Shown here piece by piece: positions 1 to 6,192 of a stretch of 9,516 nucleotides of DNA. Source of the stretch: Methanobacterium sp. (GTDB taxonomy: Archaea; Methanobacteriota; Methanobacteria; Methanobacteriales; Methanobacteriaceae); contig JAJRAE010000141.1 of assembly GCA_028682985.1 (NCBI GenBank), forward strand, positions 1 through 9,516. The letters are read 5' to 3'. Every line of letters begins with the position of its first letter. Positions within the stretch are counted from its first letter, which is position 1. The notes beneath the pieces are model-generated. The model did not search any database. It was not told the origin of the DNA and saw only the letters and a program-made list of their open reading frames with translations. The position numbers and the translations under genes were made by a program.

Positions 1-1314
1 ATGTAGTTGTTCATTTTCAAGTAATTCTTTTATACGTATTTCCGCTAGTTTGCTCTTGGTTGTTTCATACAATGAGAATATTAAACCAACAGTCTCTTCT
101 TGAGATTTGATTGGAGTGAGCGTCCAATCCCAATATGTTACTCCTCTTTCAGGCTGGTCAGGGAATTCGAAAGGTTTATCATGGTATTCAACGGCTTTGC
201 CTGTATCTCTAACACTGGCAAATATGGCTTCATTTTCTTCATTAGGATATAGGTCAAAATGATTCTTTCCAATCATCTCCTCCGGTGTATATCCACAGGT
301 CCGTGCATAAGCTTCGTTTACCCGGATAAAATTGAATTCACGGTCAAGATATACCAAATGAGAATTTTTCGTACCATTCATAATAATTTGAAGTAAATCA
401 CGCTCATCTTGAAGGGCAATCTCAGCTTTTTTCCGTTCAGTGATATCAGTGATGAAGGAATAGTAATATTCTGGCTTACCCTCCCCATCTAAAGCTATGT
501 TGACCAATACCTCGATGGGTATTCGTGATCCGTTCTTGTGAATATATTCTTTTTCGTAGCGGACAGGATGGCTTGTGCGATGAAGTTCGTCTAATTTTTG
601 TTTTTCCATACCCCTCCACTCTATAGGTGTGAGGGTTGTGGGCCAATCAATGCTGTGCAGCTCTTCTGTGGTGTAACCGGTGAGTTGCTCAAAGGCCTGG
701 TTATGTAATCCCAAATTTCCATTAGGGTAGCTAATTGCAAAGGGTTGGGAAGAACTATTAAGTATATCTGCTAAGAATTCTTTTTCTAATAATGTTTTAC
801 GAAGAGTTTTTTCTTTGTCATATGCAGCAGCTTTCTCTCGGTTTTTTTGATAAAGTTCTGCCACAATACTTATCAATATTCCGAAAAATGTAAACAATAA
901 AGCTCCAACATCATCTACAGGTGATTTGAAAGAAAATTGACCTATCGGTGGTATAATCCATATTCCGGCTAAAATCACCGAAATAAAAGTAGCAAATATC
1001 CCTGGTTTCAAACCTGCAAGAAGAGCTATAATGATGATTGCAGGATAAAATAGGATATAAGTCGGTAATCCCGGGCCTAATAAAATTGTCAGAGATCCAT
1101 ATAATAATAATGCCACAATTGGAATTATAATGGCTAAACCATAACGTAATGTTAAATTCAACCATTTATGTTCCTTGATAGTATGCTTAATCCTATTAAA
1201 TCGTGTATCATCGATGGAAATTTCAATCTTTTTATTTAATGGTATTTCTTTTTGTCTAGAAGATTTTTTCATCTGTTCTTCACTGATCTTAATTTTGTTA
1301 TCATCTGTAACCAT
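1..1314 (-). CDS. Membrane PAS sensor protein, probable histidine kinase (partial)
   Basis: The frame is open from the ATG at 1314 to the left edge (438 codons, no stop), so the C-terminus is missing. Residues 1-58 are charged and cytoplasmic-looking. Residues 59-152 hold about four hydrophobic helices with short loops, resembling the DUF4118/KdpD-type membrane region. Two PAS domains follow. PAS-A spans about 177-298, with a GYTTEEL turn and the closing motif DITERKKAE. PAS-B spans about 301-425, with GYTPEEMIGK and a WDWTLTPI strand. The last visible residues (RIKELLENEQLH) resemble the linker that precedes the HisKA domain of the neighbouring kinase, so a kinase core probably lies outside the window; this is inference. 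The start at 1314 has a GGTG six bases upstream. An in-frame ATG at 1326 is possible but has no good ribosome site. The ligand is unknown, and the protein should sit in the cytoplasmic membrane. Confidence 0.88.
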   Translation of the reverse strand, partial: MVTDDNKIKISEEQMKKSSRQKEIPLNKKIEISIDDTRFNRIKHTIKEHKWLNLTLRYGLAIIIPIVALLLYGSLTILLGPGLPTYILFYPAIIIIALLAGLKPGIFATFISVILAGIWIIPPIGQFSFKSPVDDVGALLFTFFGILISIVAELYQKNREKAAAYDKEKTLRKTLLEKEFLADILNSSSQPFAISYPNGNLGLHNQAFEQLTGYTTEELHSIDWPTTLTPIEWRGMEKQKLDELHRTSHPVRYEKEYIHKNGSRIPIEVLVNIALDGEGKPEYYYSFITDITERKKAEIALQDERDLLQIIMNGTKNSHLVYLDREFNFIRVNEAYARTCGYTPEEMIGKNHFDLYPNEENEAIFASVRDTGKAVEYHDKPFEFPDQPERGVTYWDWTLTPIKSQEETVGLIFSLYETTKSKLAEIRIKELLENEQLH

Positions 1315-1351
1315 TAAATACACCATCTGCACGAAATGAAATAAATAAAAA

Positions 1352-1363
1352 TAGTCTATTATA
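1352..1363 (-). promoter_or_regulatory. Candidate proximal promoter (TATA box) of the membrane PAS sensor
   Basis: On the minus strand this reads TATAATAGACTA, ending 37 bases before the ATG at 1314. A start site about 25 bases downstream of the box would give a leader of about 20 nt that includes the GGTG ribosome site. The same 12-mer with one difference (TATAATAGTCTA) lies directly upstream of the second kinase at 3378-3389. This is a pattern match only. Confidence 0.45.
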
Positions 1364-1504
1364 TTTTATTGAAATTCTAATTTATTAATTTTTATAAAAA
1401 TTATTAAACCATTAAACTTAAAAAGAATATTTTGAGATTTTTTTTAACAAAATAATTGAAAAAAATACAGTTTTATTCTTTGACAATCCATATTTGTTAT
1501 CAGT

Positions 1505-1583
1505 TAAAAAATGTAATACGTTTTATAGAAATATACAGAATAGAACCTAAAATAAAAGATATTCTTATATATTATGGGCTGGA
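1505..1583. repeat. Intergenic repeat copy R1
   Basis: This segment matches 3740-3817 in the same orientation. There are two well-conserved blocks. One, of about 20 bp, holds a near-palindrome (AAAATGTA-A-TACGTTTT, 1508-1524, one mismatched pair). The other, at 1546-1579, ends in TATGGGC. A less conserved, slightly gapped stretch joins them. Weaker similarity extends left to about 1488. It lies between the two sensor genes, upstream of the membrane PAS sensor. It has no coding potential on either strand beyond very short frames. Confidence 0.75.
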
Positions 1584-1700
1584 GAACACTGAAATTGTAT
1601 GAATAAGTTGCCACAGAGGAAATCCATTGAAGGAGCCTTTGAAGAGAATCCTTACCAATTTTTGATAGTGGGCTAACAAGTACCAAACAGGCCACTAGAT
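1571..1700. other. GC-richer unexplained intergenic patch
   Basis: About 40% G+C (52 of 130 bases by hand count) inside a spacer that is otherwise strongly AT-rich; for example, 1381-1440 has only about 6 G/C in 60. It contains a possible small hairpin (AGTGG at 1667 pairing with CCACT ending at 1696). A 63-codon frame on the minus strand (1695 to 1504) runs out into the AT-rich repeat with a low-complexity Tyr/Phe-rich tail, and it resembles no family I know. The patch could be a decayed gene or transposase fragment, or a small RNA. The rest of the 1315-1810 spacer shows only AT-rich sequence, R1 and the TATA-like box. Confidence 0.35.
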
Positions 1701-1810
1701 TTTAGTTCCACATTTAATCTATTCGAAGTTCTAATAAGGACGTTGCAGCATCTGAAAGGAAGGGTTTAATAAAACTTTGAAAATGCAAAAACTTAATTTA
1801 GGATACACAT

Positions 1811-3364
1811 CTATTTCTGTTTGGGGATGGTGAAGTAGAAGGTTGAGCCTTTTCCGAGTTCTGATTCGACCCAGATATCCCCTCCGAGTCTTTCAACTAT
1901 TCTTCTGCAGATGGCTAGACCTATGCCGGTTCCTTGATATTCATCTCGTGTGTGTAGTCGTTGAAAGACGTCAAAAATCTTTTTCTGATGCTCCGTTTCG
2001 ATTCCGATACTATTATCACTTACTCCAAATAACCATTCTTTCCCAGTATCCTGGGCAGATATATGAATTTCGGGCGGTTTATCTGAATGGAATTTGATTG
2101 CATTGGATATCAAGTTCTGGAAAAGCTGCCTGATCTGGGAAGAGTCGCATTTTATAATGGGTAAAGAATCATAGGTAATTATGGCATTATTCTCTCTTAT
2201 GTATGTTTGTAAGCTTAATATGACATCATCTAAAGCATTTTTTAAATCTGTTAGTTTAAATTCTTTTGTTTTTCTATTAATTCGGGAAAATGCCAGTAAA
2301 TCATCGATTAAATCCTTCATTCGATTGGCGCCTTCAACAATAAAACCAATATAATCATCAGCATCGTCATCCAACCGCTCTTTATAGCGCATCTCAAGTA
2401 ACTGGGTGAAACTACCCACCATCCTCAGCGGCTCCTGCAAATCATGAGAAGCAACATAAGCAAACTGCTCCAATTCTTTATTTGAAGTCTCTAATTTATT
2501 AACCAATTCTCTTAATTTATTCTGTGTTAGATTTAATTCTTCATTTGATATTTGAAGCTCATTAGTAAGTTGTTGTTCATTTTCCAAAAGCCTCTGTTTG
2601 TGTTCTTCAACTTGTTTACGTTCGGTGATGTCACGTAGGACATGTACACTCCCTGTTAGTTCTTTTTTTTCGTTGTATATGGGAGATGAACTATTAATGA
2701 AGTCACCACCTAATTTATCTTCATGAAGCTCTAATGTATGTTCTTGACCGTCCTCAAGCATTAATTTATGCGGGCATATTATAGGTGGTTCTTTATTCCC
2801 GTGAATTAATTCATAACATCTTTTGCCAGCGCAATTCTCTACATTAACTCCTATCCTGCTCCCCATGGCTTGATTAACACGTAAAATTTTATGGTCTTTA
2901 TCGACTATGGCTATTAAATCAGGAACTGCGTCAAATGTATGTTCCCAATCCTCTTTGGCCTTTATTGCTTTTTCCTCAGCCATTTTACGTGGTGTAAAGT
3001 CCTGAGCATAAACTGCAGCGCCTATAACATTTTTGTTAGAATCTTTAATCGGATTGTGAGATATTAAGAAGTAATTTCTTTTTTGATTCTCTTCTCCGAC
3101 GAAAGCCTCTAAACTAAATGATTCACCGCTTAAAGCTCGTTCTATGTTCTGCTTGGCATATACACGGTCTTCAAGGTTAGTATGATAATCAAGAATATTA
3201 AATCCCACCTCGATATCCTGACCATACATCATCCTCATTATATCTTTATGCGCTGAATTGAAGCTTGTATAGCAATAATCACTATCAACTGAGAATATAG
3301 GTGCTTGCGAACTCTCAATTACGGCTTCCAACAAAGCACGTTGATGTGCTAGTTTCTTCTTCAT
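1811..3364 (-). CDS. Soluble PAS-PAS sensor histidine kinase
   Basis: This is a 517-residue protein with no membrane segment. PAS-1 spans about 8-125 and PAS-2 about 138-249, ending in RDITERK. A coiled-coil linker (about 250-298) leads to a HisKA domain whose H-box ASHDLQEPLRMV carries the likely phospho-acceptor His307. A HATPase domain follows, with N-box Asn417 and Asn421, a G1-like DNSIGIE at 450-456, an F-box-like FDVFQRLH and a G2 motif GTGIGLAI at 478-485. The family autophosphorylates on His and passes phosphate to a response regulator, but none is encoded here. PAS-2 holds three Cys (178, 183, 197) and His199, which could bind a metal or respond to redox; that is inference. The first Gly of the G1 box is Ser452. 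An in-frame stop lies two codons before the ATG and there is no clear ribosome site, so the message may be leaderless. Confidence 0.93.
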   Translation of the reverse strand: MKKKLAHQRALLEAVIESSQAPIFSVDSDYCYTSFNSAHKDIMRMMYGQDIEVGFNILDYHTNLEDRVYAKQNIERALSGESFSLEAFVGEENQKRNYFLISHNPIKDSNKNVIGAAVYAQDFTPRKMAEEKAIKAKEDWEHTFDAVPDLIAIVDKDHKILRVNQAMGSRIGVNVENCAGKRCYELIHGNKEPPIICPHKLMLEDGQEHTLELHEDKLGGDFINSSSPIYNEKKELTGSVHVLRDITERKQVEEHKQRLLENEQQLTNELQISNEELNLTQNKLRELVNKLETSNKELEQFAYVASHDLQEPLRMVGSFTQLLEMRYKERLDDDADDYIGFIVEGANRMKDLIDDLLAFSRINRKTKEFKLTDLKNALDDVILSLQTYIRENNAIITYDSLPIIKCDSSQIRQLFQNLISNAIKFHSDKPPEIHISAQDTGKEWLFGVSDNSIGIETEHQKKIFDVFQRLHTRDEYQGTGIGLAICRRIVERLGGDIWVESELGKGSTFYFTIPKQK

Positions 3365-3739
3365 CGGTTAACCCAACTAGACTATTATACTAATAATTTT
3401 TTATTAATTTTAAGATAAATAATTTTCTAACTCTGATTATAAGGGAAGATTTAAATAACCAGTAATGAAAACCGCTTAAAGTATTATTTCTTCTAATCTA
3501 TTCCGATTAAAACTGATTATTATAACTCAGCATTTGTTCCTAATTTTCAATAACATACCTTTCCACATTGGATGTCTATTCAACCCGTTATGTATGTCTT
3601 AGGTTATTTTATCTTTTTAATACAGCCTTAAGTCAAAAAAACTGCCAAACAAATTATAAGACAAATAAATAAAATTTTATATTCAATCCTGGAAAAAATC
3701 CAGTACTTATTTATTAGATAAACCTTATTTTTACCAGAT
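3365..3739. other. AT-rich intergenic region without a recognisable gene
   Basis: I see no convincing reading frame, tRNA or other structured RNA in this part of the 530-bp spacer between the soluble kinase and the superoxide dismutase gene. The items worth naming are the kinase-proximal TATA-like box (3378-3389) and a small hairpin CTGGA-AAAAA-TCCAG at 3689-3703. The repeat R2 follows immediately to the right. Confidence 0.5.
3378..3389 (-). promoter_or_regulatory. Candidate promoter of the soluble kinase, leaderless type
   Basis: The minus strand reads TATAATAGTCTA, ending 13 bases before the ATG at 3364. Archaeal transcription usually starts about 25 bases downstream of the TATA centre, which would put the start at or next to the ATG. 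That fits the lack of a Shine-Dalgarno sequence. The motif recurs with one change upstream of the neighbouring sensor gene (1352-1363). Confidence 0.45.
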
Positions 3740-3817
3740 TAAAAATGTAATACATTTTATGAAATAAATATTCTAAATTACACCTAAATAAAAGATATTT
3801 CTTATATTATGGGCGGG
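3740..3817. repeat. Intergenic repeat copy R2 with perfect 17-bp palindrome
   Basis: This is the second copy of the element at 1505-1583, in the same orientation and upstream of the second sensor gene. It contains the perfect palindrome AAAATGTA-A-TACATTTT (3742-3758). It also has a conserved block at 3783-3814 ending TTATATTATGGGC, which on the minus strand reads GCCCATAATATAAGA. The inner part is more diverged than the two ends. Weak similarity extends left to about 3722. The minus-strand reading resembles a TATA box with a fixed upstream GCCCAT. Confidence 0.75.
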
Positions 3818-3871
3818 ATTAGTATGAAAAAAAATTCAGTTCGTTAACAAACTTTTCTACAACTAAATCAA

Positions 3872-3886
3872 GAAAAAAATAGAAAA
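3872..3886 (-). terminator. T-rich terminator after sod
   Basis: Downstream of the sod stop codon the minus strand reads TTTTCTATTTTTTTC. Oligo-T tracts are the usual intrinsic termination signal in archaea. The position fits the end of the oxygen-defence cluster. Confidence 0.55.
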
Positions 3887-3894
3887 TGTTTAAA

Positions 3895-4512
3895 TTAAAT
3901 TTTACAGTTAAGCCAGCCTTCTAACCTTTTATTTACTTCATCCCAGTTTATAATATTCCAGAAAGCCTCCACAAAGTCTGGACGTACATTCTTGTAATCC
4001 AGATAGTAGGCATGTTCCCAGACATCCAGCACCAGAAGTGGGGTCCAGCGGGGTACCAGGTTGACGTTGTGTTTTTCATACTGGAGAATAAAAAGCCGAT
4101 CTGTATTCTTACACATGACAAGCACAGCCCATCCAGAGCCTTCTGTGGTTATGGCTGTTTGGGAGAATTCTTTTTTAAAACGTTCGAAGCTTCCGAAGGT
4201 TTTGTCTATATATTCAGCGATTTTACCGGTCGGTTCTCCCCCATATTCACTGGCAGGTCCCATATTATTCCAGAACAGCTTGTGCAGTTGATGGCCGCTT
4301 ACATTAAAGGATAACTCCTTGGCCTTTGCTTTGATATCAAAGTCTGTTCCCTTATCCCGGGCCTCTGCCATCATTTTAAGTATTCCATTGGCTGCATCCA
4401 CATAGGCCTGGTGGTGTTTGTCATGGTGTATCTGGAGCTGCTCCTTTGAGATGTGGGGCTCCAGTGCATCATAACTGTAGGGTAGTTCTGGGAGTTCATA
4501 TAGTTTAACCAT
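3895..4512 (-). CDS. sod: Superoxide dismutase, Fe/Mn family (probably Fe)
   Basis: 205 residues, the normal length. It converts superoxide to O2 and H2O2 in the cytoplasm. The metal ligands are visible: His29 (in IHHDKHHQAYV), His77 (in HKLFWNNMGP), Asp163 and His167 (in LDVWEHAYYLDY). The outer-sphere position is His148 (YEKHNV) rather than the Gln of classical Mn enzymes, with Gly73 where bacterial Fe enzymes have Gln. This pattern is typical of archaeal SODs, and the M. thermautotrophicus enzyme is reported to contain iron despite Mn-like sequence. The start is set by a strong GAGGTGAT five bases before the ATG. The gene follows the peroxiredoxin gene by only 16 bases on the same strand, so the pair is almost certainly co-transcribed. 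Its product H2O2 is the substrate of that neighbour. Confidence 0.97.
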   Translation of the reverse strand: MVKLYELPELPYSYDALEPHISKEQLQIHHDKHHQAYVDAANGILKMMAEARDKGTDFDIKAKAKELSFNVSGHQLHKLFWNNMGPASEYGGEPTGKIAEYIDKTFGSFERFKKEFSQTAITTEGSGWAVLVMCKNTDRLFILQYEKHNVNLVPRWTPLLVLDVWEHAYYLDYKNVRPDFVEAFWNIINWDEVNKRLEGWLNCKI

Positions 4513-4517
4513 ATTTA

Positions 4518-4525
4518 ATCACCTC
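4518..4525 (-). promoter_or_regulatory. Strong ribosome binding site of sod
   Basis: The minus strand reads GAGGTGAT, complementary to the archaeal 16S rRNA 3' end, five bases before the ATG at 4512. It fills almost the whole 16-base gap after the peroxiredoxin stop, so no promoter fits there and sod depends on upstream transcription. Confidence 0.75.
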
Positions 4526-4528
4526 TTT

Positions 4529-5218
4529 TCACCATTTATAGAAATTCCGGTAGCATAACCACCAATCAAAGCATTTATATTCTTCAGGCCTTCTTATAGC
4601 TGTTTCTATATCGGTGGCCGGGGGTATGATCAGTCCTTTTCCTATTATTTCGTTACAGGGCCAGTTTGCGGGTATAGCTACCTTTTTTTCCTCGGCTGTC
4701 TGGAATCCTTCCAGCATTCTAAGGATTTCATCTATGTTTCTTCCCAGCTCCTGGGGATAGTATAACATGGCCCGGATAATTCCTTCAGGGTCCACAATGA
4801 AAACTGCTCTTACTGTGTTGGTTCCCTTATTGGGGTGTATTAATCCTAACTTCTTAGCCACTACCCCAGTGTCTGCTATAATTGGGAATTCAATGTCAAT
4901 ATCAAAGTTTTCAGATATCCATTCAATCCATTTAAGATGTGAAAAAACCTGATCCACAGAAAGTCCTATTAATTCACAGTTCATCTCCTGGAAAATATCA
5001 TATCTTAACTGAAATGAAACAAATTCAGTGGTGCAGACTGGTGTGAAATCAGCAGGATGGCTGAAGAGAACGAACCATTTCCCTTTGAATTCTTTAGGTA
5101 GTTTCATCATTCCATCAGTGGTTTGAACTTCCATTTTTGGGAATTTATCACCTATGAGCGGCATTCCACGTTTATCTTTCTTTTTAAATTTTTTTACTTC
5201 GTAAATTTTTTCTCCCAT
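4529..5218 (-). CDS. Peroxiredoxin (archaeal Prx6/AhpC type)
   Basis: 229 residues. It reduces H2O2 and organic hydroperoxides in the cytoplasm using thiol electrons. The peroxidatic Cys62 lies in PADFTPVCTTEF, with the supporting Arg137 in NTVRAVF. A C-terminal pair Cys216-x5-Cys222 (KCFDWWLC) matches the resolving-cysteine layout of the Aeropyrum pernix thiol peroxidase, where the equivalents are Cys207 and Cys213. Cys81 and Cys188 are additional. The family usually begins near MPLIGDKFP, which is Met19 here. The 18 residues before it are Lys-rich and unusual. The ATG at 5218 has a GGGGG eight bases upstream, while Met19 (ATG at 5164) lacks a well-spaced site, so I keep the longer form. It lies 16 bases ahead of sod and 172 bases after ferritin, a gap long enough for its own promoter. 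The reductant is not encoded beside it. Confidence 0.95.
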   Translation of the reverse strand: MGEKIYEVKKFKKKDKRGMPLIGDKFPKMEVQTTDGMMKLPKEFKGKWFVLFSHPADFTPVCTTEFVSFQLRYDIFQEMNCELIGLSVDQVFSHLKWIEWISENFDIDIEFPIIADTGVVAKKLGLIHPNKGTNTVRAVFIVDPEGIIRAMLYYPQELGRNIDEILRMLEGFQTAEEKKVAIPANWPCNEIIGKGLIIPPATDIETAIRRPEEYKCFDWWLCYRNFYKW

Positions 5219-5258
5219 TTATTTTTCCCCCGTGGGTCTATTCTACCGTAATATCTTT

Positions 5259-5284
5259 GTTTTATTTTTTATTTATTTATTTCG
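5259..5284 (-). promoter_or_regulatory. Candidate promoter of the peroxiredoxin-sod pair
   Basis: The minus strand carries an A/T-only box beginning CGAAATAAATAAATA, about 40-65 bases before the ATG at 5218. It could serve as BRE plus TATA with a leader of about 30 nt. The whole 5219-5390 spacer is AT-rich, so several other boxes (for example CATTTATATTC further upstream) are possible. Weak evidence. Confidence 0.3.
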
Positions 5285-5390
5285 TTTTATTGATAATGAG
5301 ATAAAGTTAGAAATAGATGTGAATTTAAAATAGGATGTTTTAAAACGAATATAAATGAAATAAAATAAAAATATGTAAATAAATCGTTTT

Positions 5391-5903
5391 TTACTCATTT
5401 TTAACAGGAGGATTATATACTCTCTGCCCCAGTTCCTGGTCCAGCATAAGGAGTGCGCTGGAATCTTCTCCGGCCAGTTTAACCTTCTGAAGCGCACCGC
5501 TGGCTGATTCTTCCTCTTCTACCTGTTCTGCTACGTACCACTGCAGGAAGTTATTAGTAGCATGGTCACTTAGAGATATGGAAAGGTCCACCAGTTTATT
5601 GATGAGCCCGGTAACCAACTGTTCATGTTTATAAACATGATCGAAGACAGCCAAAGTAGATTCCCACTCAGTGGGCGGGGTTTCAATCGCGGTGAGGGTC
5701 ACCCTTGCTCCCCTGGTTACCAGGTAGTCATAGAACTTCATGGCATGGTCTAGTTCCTCCTTTGCCTGCGCTCTCATCCATCTGGCAAAACCGCTCAGAT
5801 CAATCGTTTCAAAATAAGCCTCCATAGATAGGTACAGGTAGGAAGAATATATTTCTGCATTTAATTGCTTGTTAATGGCTGCTTCCATTTCTTTATCAAG
5901 CAT
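5391..5903 (-). CDS. ftnA: Ferritin (ferroxidase-type iron storage protein)
   Basis: 170 residues, a typical bacterial/archaeal non-haem ferritin. It forms a 24-subunit cytoplasmic shell, oxidises Fe2+ with O2 or H2O2, and stores the product as a mineral core. The di-iron centre residues are all present at the numbering used for E. coli FtnA: Glu17, Glu50, His53 (KEELDHAMKF), Glu94 (YKHEQ), Gln127 and the third-site Glu130 (EQVEEEE). The N-terminal start is set by GGGGTGAGAT four to five bases before the ATG. It follows the third rubredoxin gene by 48 bases on the same strand, and a TATA-like box sits in that gap, so it may be transcribed both by read-through and on its own. It removes free iron that would react with peroxide, complementing the peroxiredoxin and SOD downstream. 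Confidence 0.96.
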   Translation of the reverse strand: MLDKEMEAAINKQLNAEIYSSYLYLSMEAYFETIDLSGFARWMRAQAKEELDHAMKFYDYLVTRGARVTLTAIETPPTEWESTLAVFDHVYKHEQLVTGLINKLVDLSISLSDHATNNFLQWYVAEQVEEEESASGALQKVKLAGEDSSALLMLDQELGQRVYNPPVKNE

Positions 5904-5925
5904 TTATCTCACCCCAAAAAATAAA

Positions 5926-5939
5926 TTTTTATAAAAAAA
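5926..5939 (-). promoter_or_regulatory. Candidate TATA box ahead of ferritin
   Basis: The minus strand reads TTTTTTTATAAAAA about 25-35 bases before the ferritin ATG, in the 48-base gap after the rubredoxin stop. It could act as an internal promoter, and its T-run could partly terminate the upstream message. Pattern only. Confidence 0.35.
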
Positions 5940-5951
5940 TTTTTGTTTTAC

Positions 5952-6113
5952 TTAATCAATCTTCTTAAACATGGCTTTACCCACCCCACAGAGTGGACAA
6001 ACCCAGTCATCTGGTAAGTCTTCAAATGTTGTGCCAGCTTCTATTCCGGTGGTTGGATCGCCAAGCTCTGGGTCATAGGTGTATCCGCAAGCTGTACAAA
6101 TGTATTTTTCCAT
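5952..6113 (-). CDS. rub: Rubredoxin (third in the tandem)
   Basis: 53 residues, the standard rubredoxin length. It is a one-electron carrier with a single Fe(Cys)4 centre. The ligands are Cys6, Cys9 (CTACGYTYD), Cys39 and Cys42 (CPLCG), with the conserved GTTFEDLPDDWVCP segment. A longer frame continues upstream to 6266, but the added residues read through AT-rich spacer and a hairpin. The ATG at 6113 has GGAGGTT eight bases ahead and starts exactly where the family starts (MEKYICTACGY). It is acidic near the second metal loop, as in typical rubredoxins that dock to reductases. It lies 48 bases before ferritin. A likely role is feeding electrons to O2- or peroxide-reducing enzymes such as FprA or rubrerythrin, neither of which is in this window. 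Confidence 0.96.
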   Translation of the reverse strand: MEKYICTACGYTYDPELGDPTTGIEAGTTFEDLPDDWVCPLCGVGKAMFKKID

Positions 6114-6127
6114 AATTTTTAACCTCC

Positions 6128-6150
6128 AAAAAAAATTGCCATTTAATGGC
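6128..6150 (-). terminator. Hairpin plus T-run before the third rubredoxin (possible attenuator)
   Basis: The minus strand reads GCCATTAAATGGC (5-6 bp stem, tiny loop), then AA, then eight T, and then directly the GGAGGTT ribosome site of the rubredoxin at 6113. This has the form of an intrinsic terminator, placed between two rubredoxin genes of one apparent operon. Confidence 0.45.
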
Positions 6151-6192
6151 TGGTTTTTAATACATCTGTTTAAAGTTAAATTTTTTAAATAT

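Noticed and set aside
911..1165. 84-codon minus-strand frame within the membrane PAS sensor
   Set aside because: It is a different frame across the membrane region of a gene whose own frame is open for 438 codons with clear PAS domains.
1504..1695. 63-codon minus-strand frame in the sensor-gene spacer
   Set aside because: It has no ribosome site, no family resemblance, and a tail that is just translated AT-rich repeat. I treat the region as unexplained non-coding DNA or a remnant.
1505..3817. Repeat pair R1/R2 as a CRISPR remnant or insertion-sequence ends
   Set aside because: There are only two copies 2.2 kb apart, in the same orientation with a diverged middle, no spacers, no transposase and no target-site duplication seen.
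4012..4314. Plus-strand frames inside sod and inside other minus-strand genes (1843-2097, 4767-4952, 8256-8474 and similar)
   Set aside because: Antisense shadows of real genes without independent support.
5273..5497. 74-codon frame overlapping the ferritin 3' end
   Set aside because: It is an alternate frame of the ferritin gene running into AT-rich spacer, with a Phe/Tyr/Ile-rich tail.
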